From Capillidium heterosporum (taxonomy: Eukaryota; Entomophthoromycota; Entomophthoromycetes; Entomophthorales; Capillidiaceae): 64,000 nucleotides of DNA. How positions within the stretch are numbered: the stretch's first letter is position 1; each line of letters opens with the position of its first letter. A program made the translations under genes and the position numbers. The stretch lies in NCBI GenBank assembly GCA_016630905.1, contig WBMQ01000014.1:620001-684000 (forward strand). Direction: 5' to 3'. Under the pieces are notes generated by a model, which was given only the letters and a program-made list of their open reading frames with translations, was not told the DNA's origin and ran no database searches. Positions 1 through 10,546 of this stretch are shown here, one piece after another.

Positions 1-2
1 AG

Positions 3-1778
3 ACCAACGGTGCTACTTCTGGCGAATGGATCTTGGTTGCTTTAGACGGCTTTAAGGATGTTCTCCGTGGAACCTGGGACCGTACACCTGAGGTCGCCAT
101 TACCGCAGGTAACCAAGGTGTGCTACACAACGTCCTAGCTATCCCTGACAATGAGTTCGAATCCTATGTCAACCTTGTCCATACCTACACCAAGGCATCC
201 TACACTCGTTCCAACGATATGGTTTCCAAGGTCATTTTCAACGAGGCTGGTTACTTCCGCCATATCCCCTATGTCGTCGGAAATGTCGCTTGTGTCCAGG
301 CCTACCCCAACCGCGGACAACTTTCATCGGTTATTTGTGGTAAAGTGTATGCTCCAGGAAAGTGCAAGAAAGCCGACACCAACGGTGAGTCCAAGTTCCG
401 TAAGATCTCTGAAAACGATGCCTACGCCGTAGCTACCTTTGCCGGAAGTGACGGAAAATTCAAGGTCTACTATACGTCCGATTCAAAGGTCAACCTTGGT
501 GCCGTCTATGAATACGATTTGTTCAATGGAAACAACAAGCTTTTAGTTGAAGCTAAGGGCCAAGCTCCAATCAACAATGCCCATGTAATTAACGAGAAGC
601 ACTATGTAATTGTACACGCCGATAGCAAAGGATCCTACATCGTTGCCCAATCTGCCAAAGGAGCTAAAGATTTGACCCTCAAGAACGTCTTGGCTAACAA
701 TGCTAAAATCGATGAAGACGGCTCAGTTACCTACACTGAAGTTAGCTACATTAGCCCAGGAAGTCTCTACTACTGGACTCCAAACAACGCCTATACTTCC
801 GCCCCTAAGCTTCTAGTCAAGGCTGAATTCAAGTTGAACTTAAAAGACTTTGAATTCACCCATGATTCTAACCAAGGAGTAAAATACACCTATATCCGCC
901 GTTCAAAGGCTTACCAGTCCCCTACTTGCTCCACCACCGTAATTTCCGGACTCGGTCTAGCCAAATCAACCATCCCTCAGTTCTCCACGACCATCTCTTT
1001 GTTATTAGCAAAGGAAGGCTGTAACGAGATAGTTATTTCTCATCCCGTTGGTTCGGAAGGCTTCGGCAAACAGCACAGAACCAATGGATTAGGACCCAAG
1101 TACATCTCTCATCTGCTCGATATTGAAACGATTTTGGAATTTGTCGGTAGTGGGCTTTCTACTAAGAACACTCACTTCTCCTACCTATCATCCGAAATCA
1201 ACCTTCTATTCTTACGCAGAAGACTTTGTGCTCGTGGAGATGCGGCATCCAATGGTAAAACCGTTCAAGGTACCGAGGGTTACAATGACTACTCATCTGC
1301 CCCAGTTGCTATCGAGTATTACTACGTCCCCTACCCTCCATTCTTCTTCTCCCGTTCCTCCCGCTCCTTATCTTTGAACCGTCGTGCTGATATTAAGGCC
1401 ACTACGCCAATCAATCCCGTTAAGGTTGCTGCTCTAAGAGAAACCGGTCTTAGCGTATTCGACGGTGAGTACTTCACCTACGGCCCAACCTTGGATTACC
1501 GTGTTGCCCAGTCCTTTGCCCCCATCCGCAACATCGATTACAAGAAGTGTGCCAAGTACTTCAACAGCCTTGCTCTCTACAACGGTGCTGATGGCTACTG
1601 GAAGGTGAACGGTCAGAACGCTTTAGGATACGATATTACCACCCTCCCCACCAAGGCTACCAGCATCGGTAAGAATGGTACCTTTTACATTCAGCCCAAC
1701 GTTGCCGATTCCGGTTACACCGATTCCGAGAAGCTTCTCTACCCCATCTCTGCTTTGGACTACCTCCAAAAGAACTAG
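3..1778 (+). CDS. Prolyl-oligopeptidase-like secreted protein, likely pseudoenzyme (5' end outside window)
   Basis: The frame is already open at base 3, so the true start lies upstream. About 590 residues are visible. The fold order resembles S9-type prolyl oligopeptidases: a WxxVALDGFKDVLRGTWDR blade region, then a C-terminal alpha/beta part with STIPQFSTTISLLLAKEG and HPVGSEGFGK, which correspond to the family's 'YGGF' and 'RGG.E.GE.W' segments. The catalytic residues are missing. Where the complete paralogue at 47.7-50.1 kb has GGSNGG, this protein has no such elbow; GEYDDR has become GEYFTYGPTLDYR; and SGHG has become SGYT. The reading frame is long and uninterrupted, so this looks like a maintained non-catalytic paralogue and not a decaying gene. 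The C-terminus is a stop at 1776-1778. Family membership is inferred from segment order and is moderately secure; loss of activity is inferred from the missing triad. Confidence 0.6.
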   Translation, partial: TNGATSGEWILVALDGFKDVLRGTWDRTPEVAITAGNQGVLHNVLAIPDNEFESYVNLVHTYTKASYTRSNDMVSKVIFNEAGYFRHIPYVVGNVACVQAYPNRGQLSSVICGKVYAPGKCKKADTNGESKFRKISENDAYAVATFAGSDGKFKVYYTSDSKVNLGAVYEYDLFNGNNKLLVEAKGQAPINNAHVINEKHYVIVHADSKGSYIVAQSAKGAKDLTLKNVLANNAKIDEDGSVTYTEVSYISPGSLYYWTPNNAYTSAPKLLVKAEFKLNLKDFEFTHDSNQGVKYTYIRRSKAYQSPTCSTTVISGLGLAKSTIPQFSTTISLLLAKEGCNEIVISHPVGSEGFGKQHRTNGLGPKYISHLLDIETILEFVGSGLSTKNTHFSYLSSEINLLFLRRRLCARGDAASNGKTVQGTEGYNDYSSAPVAIEYYYVPYPPFFFSRSSRSLSLNRRADIKATTPINPVKVAALRETGLSVFDGEYFTYGPTLDYRVAQSFAPIRNIDYKKCAKYFNSLALYNGADGYWKVNGQNALGYDITTLPTKATSIGKNGTFYIQPNVADSGYTDSEKLLYPISALDYLQKN

Positions 1779-1957
1779 TCTTGGCTGGTATATTAAATGA
1801 CGTTTCTTTAGTATATTAAACAAAACATTGTTTTTACTTTTTATTTGACTTGGTACGAAAGCAGGTACTACAGTATATTATACTTTAAACTTTGGTATAA
1901 AGTGCATCTAAAGTCAAATGAATAGATACTATAAATATATTGATAAAGCTAACTTTA

Positions 1958-2680
1958 TTAATTAAGGATATAAAGTTGTACAAATAGGGTAGCTAAAGCA
2001 ATTTTTAACCATAAAACCTTGCTATTTTTACCATCCGAAGTCGACTTAACGGAACTTGTCCCGTTGCTTTTATCCAAACTTGACGAAGGGGAAGGCAAAG
2101 CAGATGAAGTTGAATTGGTGACTGCAGTAGGTTTAGGTAACTCAACCTTGGGCAAGTTTATTAGTAGAGATTTGTTACAGTCGTACTGGCATTGCTTGAC
2201 ATCGCCACTAGTTTTAAGGTCGGGACAGTTTTCAATCTCACAAACTAGCAAGCTGTTGTAGGTAGCTAAGTCGGACTTAGTATCTTTAGCAACACATTTG
2301 CCGTACTCTTCCGAATTGATGCTTATATTGCTACAGTTTTGATACAGTTCCTCAAGCTGCTGGAGTTCAGCAGTTTGCTGTAAAGTCAGCTTGAAATGGT
2401 CAGCTACACTCTTCAACTTGCAGTAGTCGTCAAGTTGGCAAGCTTCGGACAGGTAAAATATTAAATCGCTTTCTTCTTTGGATATCTGGATATCACGTAT
2501 ACAGTAAGGTAGACACTTTGAACTTAAACTGTTAGCTTTACAGAAGACTTGACAGGCAGTCTTGGTCTTTTCAGGTATTTCTACTGCTGTAAAGTTGGTA
2601 CTGTTATTGTCGTCGGCTACCAACTTGTGAAAGATGAAGGGGGAAGCCAAGTTTACCTTTTGCAGTTGGGTATTTAGCAT
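1958..2680 (-). CDS. Cys-rich, probably cell-surface protein (copy 1, intact)
   Basis: A single-exon frame of 240 residues. Twelve cysteines occur in a pattern of pairs (ACQ..C, KC.PYC, ACQLDDYC, NC, KC, VC...NC, QCQYDC). A Ser/Thr/Pro-rich stretch (about residues 185-220) follows, then a hydrophobic tail, KVLWLKIALATLFVQLYILN. That order is typical of fungal GPI- or tail-anchored wall or plasma-membrane proteins. The N-terminus (MLNTQLQKVNLASPF) is not a convincing signal peptide, so a tail anchor or an unseen upstream exon is possible. All 12 cysteines are shared with the neighbouring copy at 3436-4159. I do not recognise a named family; the disulfide-rich head domain and membrane tail are inferences from composition. 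Confidence 0.7.
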   Translation of the reverse strand: MLNTQLQKVNLASPFIFHKLVADDNNSTNFTAVEIPEKTKTACQVFCKANSLSSKCLPYCIRDIQISKEESDLIFYLSEACQLDDYCKLKSVADHFKLTLQQTAELQQLEELYQNCSNISINSEEYGKCVAKDTKSDLATYNSLLVCEIENCPDLKTSGDVKQCQYDCNKSLLINLPKVELPKPTAVTNSTSSALPSPSSSLDKSNGTSSVKSTSDGKNSKVLWLKIALATLFVQLYILN

Positions 2681-2744
2681 GGTGATTGATAATTTTCTTT
2701 TTCTTGAAAAGGTTGTTTAGGAAACCTTGACCTTTTATCTGCAA

Positions 2745-2764
2745 TCCTCCATCGCTTTATTTGT
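2745..2764 (-). promoter_or_regulatory. Conserved upstream element of Cys-rich copy 1
   Basis: A 20-mer identical to 4226-4245 and lying at the same distance from the start codon of the paralogue. It includes AAATAAAG on the gene strand, which may be the TATA site. The flanks are less conserved than this block. Confidence 0.45.
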
Positions 2765-3435
2765 AAGGAGATGTTTTTTGGTAGTCGCTTTTTGTATAGA
2801 TCTGGAATGTTTTGATGTCAATTTGGATATACATTTTTGAAATAGGCCGAAATTTAAGATTTCGAATTTTTAGTTCAAAGTTTCCAACAAATCACAAAAC
2901 CCTTCATATCTAGAAATGAAGGTTTGTAAGGAGCTTATAGATGCCTAGTCACTAACTGTAAATCTCTTGGACATTTAGTTTATTCTGTTGTACAGATTGG
3001 ATACCAGCCCTCAGTCGATTCAGAGTATTTATATAGATTTATGTTAACAATTGGTAGCAGAACTCACATTGCTACAAGAATCTTTAGATTCTCCCTATAA
3101 TTATCGCGTATAGTTTTGTGAGTTTACATACCTATTACTAGTAGTAGTCATTCTATTGCTATAAAGTAACACAGTTGGCCTTACTATATATGCCAATTCG
3201 CCTGCTACTGTATAGCAATGCATTTGTTATTATTTTGCATCTTTCAAAGTGAAAGTTACTAATTGAATAGAAAAAAATGTAGTATATATATTTATTTATT
3301 AAATACTAAATCCTAGTCAGGTTTAAAATATAGATTTGAAGACCTACATATTTTTAAAAAGACAACTTTTGTTGATAATAGTGTTTATCTAAAGCCAAAT
3401 GAACAGATACTATGAATATATTGACAAAGCTAATT

Positions 3436-4159
3436 TTATTGATTAAGAACATAGAGTTGGACGAATAGGGTAACTAAACCAATTTTGAACCACAGAGCTT
3501 TGTTACTTCTATCATCCGAAGTCGATTTAACGGAACTTGTCCCGTTGCCTTTATCCGAGCTTGACGAAGAGGAAGAAGGTGGGGTAACTGAAGTTGTATT
3601 GCTGACTGCAGTAGGTTTAGGTAATTCAACTTTTGGCAGATTTTTAAGTAGAGGGTTTGGAGCAGTTGTACTGACATTGTACGATATCGTTGGTGGCTTT
3701 CAAGTCGGCACATTTGTCGATTTCACAAGTTAACAAGCCGTTGTAGGTAGCTAAATCGGTTTTAGTATCGGTAACCACACATTTGCTGTACTCATCCAGA
3801 TTAGTACTTTTAGTATTACAGATCTGGTACAGCTCTCGAAGTTGCAAAACCTGTGCAGCCTGCTCCATAGTTAAGTTGTAGTGGTCAGCTTCACTCTTCA
3901 GCCTACAATAGTCATCGATTTGGCAGGTTTCGGGTAGGCTATATAGGAAGTCACTCTCTTCACTGGATATTTGGATACCTCGTATACAGTAGGGTACGCA
4001 TTTTGAACTGGTACTAATAGCTTTGCAAGAGGCTTGGCAGGCATTTTTGGAGCTTTCAGGTACATCTATTGATGTAGAATTGGTGCTGACGTCGGCCACC
4101 AACTTGTGGAAGTTAAAGGAAGGTGTCAAGTTTACACTTTGTAGCTGGTTGGTTAACAT
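3436..4159 (-). pseudogene. Cys-rich surface-type protein, copy 2, one +1 frame break
   Basis: Paralogue of the gene at 1958-2680. The frame runs from the ATG at 4159 through all 12 conserved cysteines, then meets TAA at 3644-3646 just after CSKPST. In the next frame the rest is preserved: NLPKVELPKPTAV, the Ser-rich stalk and a hydrophobic tail ending FVQLYVLNQ, with stop at 3436-3438. The region is 724 nt against 723 nt for copy 1, so exactly one extra base separates the halves. Skipping the T of the zero-frame stop (ACT-TAA) restores the alignment. It could be a recent pseudogene, a base-call error, or a +1 recoding site; the well-preserved tail argues that any loss is recent. The upstream promoter block is also duplicated. 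Confidence 0.65.
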
Positions 4160-4225
4160 GGCTAGCTGTCACTTTCTTTTGTTAAAAAGAACTATACTTT
4201 GGAAGTCTCACCCTTTTACTGATCC

Positions 4226-4245
4226 TCCTCCATCGCTTTATTTGT
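4226..4245 (-). promoter_or_regulatory. Conserved upstream element of Cys-rich copy 2
   Basis: Identical 20-mer to 2745-2764, 66 bp upstream of the ATG of copy 2. See the copy 1 element. Confidence 0.45.
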
Positions 4246-4607
4246 GAAAGAATGCTATTTTTGTTATTGCTTCTTATATAGATCTAGAATGGTTTGGCGA
4301 TATTTCCTGACACATTTTTGAAAAATCAAAATATATGGTCTCAGCTTTCTTGACCAAACTTTCCAAGTTTTGAAGTCTTCCATTATTAAAAACCAAGGCT
4401 TGCAAGAGGTTGCAGATGACTAACCCCTACCTGCAAATCTTGAATAGATAGTTCTTGCTTAAATTATACATCAAATTTTGCGACTGATTCAGGTGACCTA
4501 TTTGTAATTGGACTACCAGTTGTAGTAGACTTCTGCTCCTACAAAGCTTTCTAGATTCCTTTATAGCTGTCACTTTAGATTTTAAATTTCAAATACCAAC
4601 TGCTATT

Positions 4608-5868
4608 ATGTCGAATAAATCCCTTTATACTTGGGTCTCAAAAATTCCAAAATTACGTGTCTTTAACCATAATTTCATCATACCTAATAGTCTCCGCGTT
4701 AAAGCTTACCATTGGTCAAAAGTTCAAAGTGGTTGTAATCAGATTCTAAAGAAAGACTTAAAGGAACGTGACCCAAAATTCCAAGCTTACGTTTCTCAAG
4801 ATAGCAAGATGACTGACAAATTATACCCTGAAATTGAACCTTTCCACAAAGGACAGCTCAAAGTCTCCGACATCCACTCATTGTACTACGAACAGTCGGG
4901 TAACCAAGCTGGTTTACCTGTTCTTTTCATCCATGGGTAGCATTACTTTATATTCTTTAGTTTTTAATTTGTTTATGTAGAGGTCCTGGTGGAGGTGTAG
5001 GAGCCCGTGATCGTAGATACTTCGACCCTAAAGCTTACCACATCATCCTTTTCGATCAACGTGGTGCCGGTCAGTCGACCCCTGCCTACAGTTTGGAAGA
5101 GAATGATACTTGGTCCTTAGTAGCTGATATTGAAAAACTTCGGTAAGCTTTTGCATCTATTTTCGAAATTAGTTTATTAATTAGATTTTGTTTAATAGTG
5201 AGCACTTGAAGATCGAGAAATGGGTTGTGTTTGGAGGTAGCTGGGGCTCTACTTTATCCCTAACCTATGCTCAGACCCACATCAACCGTGTTCTAGCTTT
5301 AGTCCTAAGAGGAATCTTCATGCTGCGAGAGGAAGAACTTAGATGGTTCTACCAGGAAGGCGCCTCCTTCATCTTCCCCGACCAGTGGGAAGGTTACCTG
5401 GCTCCAATCCCCGAATCGGAACGTCACGACTTGATCGCCGCTTATCACAAGCGTCTGACCGGTGATGACGAAGAGGAACGTCTGCGCTGTGCCAAGGCCT
5501 GGTCCACTTGGGAAATGGCAACCTCTCGCTTACGTATCGATCACGACGGTATCCAAAGAGTTGCCAACGACACTTGGGCTCTCGCTTTCGCCCGTATCGA
5601 ATGCCACTACTTCGTTAACAAAGGGTTCTTTGAACCATCCCACATTCTGAAGAACGTCTCTATCATCCGTGAGTCTAAGATCCCTGTCACTATCGTCCAG
5701 GGTCGTTACGACGTAGTTTGCCCTGCCAAATCTGCTTGGGAGTTGTATAAAGAATTGCCTGAGGCCGACTTCCACTTAGTTGAAGATGCTGGTCACTCCG
5801 CTAAGGAGGATGGTATCACCGCTTTGTTAGTTGATGCTTGTGACAAATACAAGACTTTGGTTGCTTAA
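4608..5868 (+). CDS. Prolyl iminopeptidase (proline aminopeptidase), 3 exons
   Basis: Removes N-terminal proline from peptides; alpha/beta hydrolase of family S33. Exons are 4608-4936, 4981-5142 and 5199-5868, giving 386 residues. The first intron splits the oxyanion motif HGGPGGG (CATGG|A GGT). Nucleophile elbow GGSWGS, catalytic Asp in GRYDVVCP and His in DAGHS are all present, as is the family's FDQRGAGQSTP. Homologues start near MTDKLYPEIEPFHKG, which here is Met68 (4809). The 67-residue basic extension before it (MSNKSLYTWVSKIPK...) could be a mitochondrial presequence or just an upstream ATG; starting at Met68 gives 319 residues, the usual length. Single gene with its own promoter, next to an unrelated oxidase. 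Confidence 0.93.
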
Positions 5869-6544
5869 TTTGAGAATAGTAGTAATAAATTGATTTTTGA
5901 ATTCATATATTTAATATCCTATATTAAAGTAAAATATTGAGTGGGTTTACTTATACTTTTATCCACATATACAAAGTACTAAAGGTTGTATTATAGATAT
6001 GTAGAATATATTTCAGATGAAATGGAATATCCTGTATTTAAAAATTGATGATTTTGATCCATCACCTGTTTAATAACAATCTTTTATGTCATCAACGCTC
6101 GGGTTCAAATCAAAACTTAGGCCTTATTGTATCCGAAATAAATAGTAAATTATATCCGTATGGAAGGAATAACATTCATGCTTTTAGATCGGGTAAAGTT
6201 AGAAATATTAAAGTAGTATACAGAAAATAGGTAAAGTATATTGTTAAAATATTTACATACACCTTCCCTACTACTGTTTAGTATTCATATATGTTTTTAA
6301 TGTAAAGGGAAAGCAGTATAGCTATCTCAATACAGTCTCTACAACCATGCCAATAAAAAACCCCATATTGTTAATAATATACTCTAATCATGCCCCATTT
6401 AGCTCAAAAAGCGATCCTACTTACAAATTGCCTAAATGCTAAATCCTCACCCCTAGGTTTCGGATTCGATTTACGTAGCTAAAGTATAAAGTCAACCAAA
6501 AATCAGCATCCAGCTTTCAAAAATCAAGAATCGAAAGCAGCAAT
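5869..6544. other. Intergenic, no gene seen
   Basis: AT-rich spacer holding the 3' end of the iminopeptidase gene and the promoter of the acyl-CoA oxidase. A short open frame at 6045-6230 lacks protein-like features and I leave it out. Confidence 0.6.
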
Positions 6545-8900
6545 ATGAAGGATTTAATTCAACAACAGGTTGCAGATCTGGCTCAAGAGCGGTCAAACAG
6601 TTCCATCGACATCGACGTACTAGGAAGTTTCATCTATGGTTCCAAAGATCGCTTGAATAGAGTTAAATTTTTGAGTGCGATAGTCGACAAGGAACCTAGT
6701 TTTAACAAAGAGAAGTTGAAGTACATGACTAGGGATGAGGTAGTTTATTATTTTAATTTTAGTGTTGATATTTTCAAATAGAGAATGAAGAATATATTGG
6801 AGGCCAACTTAATTGCTATTAAGTTGAAACTACAACATAAATTAACCGAAGATGAGTTTATGGATTTGTTTAGTATGTTCCCCGAATCTACACCAGTAAG
6901 ATTCATTTTGAACTATTTGGTTATACTAATATTTTTAAAGCTGTTTTTACATTATTCGGTATTTAGAGTTGCTGTACTAACCCAAACGGATGGTAAGCAA
7001 CTTGAAGAGTTTGGTAAATTGGTGGATAACTTCCAACTGTTAGGCTGGTAATTTCTTAAAAGTAGCAACTCAATATACTAACGACAGCACGTTTATTTTT
7101 TAGTTATGCTCAAACTGAGCTAGGCCATGGCTCCAGCTTGACCAACTTGGAAACTACCGCGACTTACGATAGAGCTAGTGACAGCTTTATTATCGATTCT
7201 CCAACTTTAACTTCGGGAAAATGTTGGCCAGGCGGATTAGCTAGATACTGTAACATCGCCTTAGTCTACGCTCAACTTATCATCGATGGAAAGAACTATG
7301 GACCTCATGGATTTTTGGTACCAGTTAGGGATAGGACTACCCACAAGATTTTGCCCGATGTGACCTTGATGGATTTAGGACTTAAGATGGGTTTCGATGC
7401 GGTTGATAATGGTAAATATATATACTAGTTACAATGTATTCATACTCCTTATAGGTTTTGCTAGATTTAACAAGGTCAAAATACCAAGAACGAACATGTT
7501 GATGAAGTTTACTAAAGTTACTAATGAAGGAAAATACATTAAACCACCACACCCTAAGATGGCATTCGCAGTTATGGTAATAACCTTCAACTTTTACACC
7601 ACACTAATATTTTCTGATATAGACTAGTACGAGAGTTTGGGTAATCTCGTCAGCTTGGGTCCCACTAGCTAAAGTCATTACCATAACTTTGCGATACTTG
7701 GTACAACGTAGACAAGGTTCCCAATTTGCTAAAGAGCCCCAAGTCCTTGACTATTCCAGCTTACAGTTGAAAGTTCTATCGACGTTGAGTTTCACCTTTA
7801 TCCTAAATAACTTGGCAAAGTTCATCAAGAATCAATACCAGCTCGTTATGAACGAGATCAACACCAACAACAAGTTCGATGGGTTGAGTGAATTACACAC
7901 TTTAGTCACCAGTTTGAAGGTATACTGTACCCAACAGGTTTCTAACCAGATCGAAGAATGCCGTAGAAGTTTAGGTGGTCATGGGTAATTAGTTTCATGC
8001 AATTATCATCATCGATATACTAATGATACATTTAGGTTTTTGAAGTTCAGTGGAATATTTGAAATATATACCAACTACGTCGCCGCTATTACTTATGAAG
8101 GTGAAAATGGTGTCTTGGCAGTAAATTTGTAAATATACAATACTTTCTAAGCATATCTATAGCAACAACCCACCCGATACCTATTGAAGCAACTTAACAA
8201 GGTTGTCAACAATCCCAACTTCAAGTTCGATGGCATCTTTGCCTTTTTAAATTCAGGTTTGGATCTCCAGCTTAAAAAAAAGCAGTTGCCTCAACTTTCT
8301 ACTAAGCCCGTCAATTTAAACAGCTACTTGGAAGTTGTAGGACTGTTAGTCTTCCATCAACTCGTAAACCTGGGCCAAACTCTCAAGGAAGGAAACTTGG
8401 AACTAAGCCAGATACTGGAACCCACGCTTACTTCAACTTTTGCAAAGTACATCACATTGTACGCTAGCTTACAACAACTTGGTATCAATGGAGGTAATCC
8501 ACAAATAACTATCATTGCAACCATGGTTGAAGTTTACGCCATCAACTTGATTTTGGACAGCTTGGATGAATTATTAGTATATAAGTTGATACCGACTGAC
8601 TCAAATTTCATTAAGCAACTCAAGTTGAAGTTACTACCTAACCTTAAAGTACTGCGAGTCAACGCCATCAAGCTTACTGATAGTTTCGCATTCTCCGATA
8701 ACAACTTGAACTCGTTACTTGGAAGTTTTGACAAGTCTAGCTACCAATCCATTTTAAATGATATCAAGAACAATCCGGTAAATGCTGATGTTCATGCAAA
8801 GGAGGGACTGTTCGATGGGGTTGAACAATTCATTTTACCTTTGACATCGGGTAAGGCCCAGTTGGAAGCTAAGTTGAAGGGGCAGGCTAACAAGCTTTGA
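6545..8900 (+). CDS. Peroxisomal acyl-CoA oxidase, 8 exons
   Basis: First step of peroxisomal beta-oxidation: oxidises acyl-CoA to trans-2-enoyl-CoA, passing electrons via FAD to O2. Exons: 6545-6739, 6782-6895, 6941-7047, 7104-7411, 7455-7576, 7623-7984, 8036-8120, 8163-8900; 2031 nt, 676 residues, the usual length. Introns are 42-56 nt and several have TACTAA(C/T) before the acceptor. Recognisable blocks are CYAQTELGHGS, ETTATYD, SPTLTSGKCWPGGLAR, HGFLVPVRD, ELHTLVTSLKVY, CRRSLGGHG and the catalytic-Glu block ITYEGENGVLAQQPTRYLL. The C-terminus is NKL, a non-canonical variant of the PTS1 peroxisomal signal. What first looks like a frameshift near 7670 disappears if the acceptor at 7622 is used. 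Works with the acyl-CoA synthetases at 57.7-63.4 kb. Confidence 0.95.
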
Positions 8901-9560
8901 GTTCGCTTTTTTATAATAAAGCTGCAGAATACCCTTTATATTTCCATGTAAATAATACTTTTCTTGAATAAATATATCGTATATAAAAAACTTGAAATTT
9001 AGAAAGGATGCAACTAAAGAACTTTTTATTTTCATCGTATATATTTAAAGTTCTAAAGCAAAAGGGATGCATTAAAAATGACGCTTTTATCCAAAAATCT
9101 TGCCTTGGATGTGTTAATAAAATAGCTTTGTAGAGTTGAGAATAGTAAGTTGGGCGATAAAATTGATCAACTAAAGTTTGAATACTATACATGAAAGTTG
9201 ATTTAATTTAAGTATTTGATTAATTTAGGTGTATTATACACGGTATAAAGGATATTAAAATTTAACTTGAGTAAACATTAAGAAAGTCTATAAGGTTTAG
9301 TAGTTTCGATATTGATCAAAGAGCTATAATTGAAATGGAGAAACAATACCATAGCTAACAAAGAAATTGATATTTCGATAAGCAAATAATAAAATAGAGG
9401 AAAGCTGAATATATATATATACAATACAGATCAGCGTTTATCAAAAATTAAATAACTCAATCCAACTTTATAAACTACATTAGGTCTAATTTAAGAGAGC
9501 TAGGGTGCGCTATCAAACATTACAATCAACCCATGTAAATTTACATTTCTTAAACACAGA
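8901..9560. other. Intergenic between convergent genes
   Basis: 3' flanks of the acyl-CoA oxidase (+) and TRM9 (-). AT-rich; no gene, tRNA or repeat that I can support. Confidence 0.55.
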
Positions 9561-10546
9561 TTAAACTTTAGTGACGATGACGTACCAATTGTCCCTATCG
9601 TAACCACTGTCCTTTATCTTGGTATCGTACCCACAGTTCTCCACCAAACTAATCAACTCATTCTCTTTGAACAAATGGTAGTACCTTTGAAAGACTTCTG
9701 GTTCAGCTTTAGCTATTTGTCTTTGATCTGGATTGCCAGTGCTTTCTGGTTGAAATTTGGGCTGTAGTACCCAAGGTACCAAAACATCCTGTTGATTAGG
9801 ATCGAATTTACGTTTACCCTAGTACGAAATTTATAAATTAGGATATAATGAAGTAATTACTTGTTGCTCTAAAGCCCAAACAAAGATTAAAACGGAACCT
9901 CCTGGTTTCAATATCCTTATCAACTCCTAGTACGAATATTGAGGATAACAATGTGGAGATAAAAATATACTTTTACAGCTTCTTGCCTACGTTCCACAGT
10001 GGAGAAATGATGGATAACAGCGATTGAAATAGCAAAGTCCTGATTAAGATGTTGCTAAATTGAGTATAAAGATGAATTACATTAAAGCTTACGAAAGCAT
10101 TGGTTCTATAAGGTAAATTTAGATTGTCAGCGACGATAGGTATCTCTGAACTTTTGGTTTCTACCAGCAACGGTTTACAGCTATAGTTTTTAAAAGAGCA
10201 TAAATATAATAAGCATACAAAAATGCTACTAGTCAGAGCCTAAAGTCAGTACTTCTTTGTTCACCTTCAAATACTTGCCGTTGCCACAACCTACATCAGC
10301 ACCTAAGCTACCAGACCTTTGATCTAGTAAAAAGTTTTCTACTATGGGCCAAGCCTAATTTTTAAATAAAAATAAAATTTCAAGAAAATAAGAAATGGGA
10401 GTATAGAATATAAAATTTACTTTGTATCGCGTACTTGAAAAGTGAGTAGCTATCTTATCATAAACTTGATGAACCAACTCAGTCTCAGTCTGGCTTGGTT
10501 TCAGAGTCAAATCCTGGTCTATGGGTTGGACTTGGGGTTTGGACAT
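9561..10546 (-). CDS. TRM9: tRNA (carboxymethyluridine34-5-O)-methyltransferase, Trm9 type, 6 exons
   Basis: Makes the last step of mcm5U at the wobble position of certain tRNAs, using S-adenosylmethionine with the Trm112 partner. Exons on the minus strand: 10421-10546, 10230-10354, 10093-10180, 9971-10039, 9861-9926, 9561-9818; 732 nt, 243 residues. Motifs in order are VYDKIATHFSSTRYKAWPIV, the SAM-binding GADVGCGNGKYL, ADNLNLPYR, DFAISIAVIHH, ILKPGGSVLIFVWALEQ, QDVLVPWVL, RYYHLF and a C-terminal DNWYVIV. All are characteristic of Trm9/ALKBH8 methyltransferase domains. Introns are 42-66 nt. The long variable insert of some fungal Trm9 proteins is short here. Confidence 0.92.

Larger units (their letters stand above)
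1900..4570. repeat. Tandem segmental duplication carrying the two Cys-rich genes
   Basis: About 1.2 kb (roughly 1900-3090) is repeated at roughly 3385-4570 in the same orientation. It includes each Cys-rich gene, its 3' flank and its upstream region. The block ahead of the start codons is best preserved: an identical 20-mer, TCCTCCATCGCTTTATTTGT, lies at 2745-2764 and 4226-4245, about 65 bp upstream of each ATG. Read on the gene strand it contains AAATAAAG, a TATA-like site, next to GATGGAGGA. Further upstream the copies are recognisable but diverged. The 745 bp between the genes holds no other gene that I can see. Confidence 0.75.

Noticed and set aside
7623-7690. Apparent frameshift in the acyl-CoA oxidase
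   Set aside because: Using the acceptor that ends at 7622 instead of the one five bases later gives one continuous frame, so the gene is intact.
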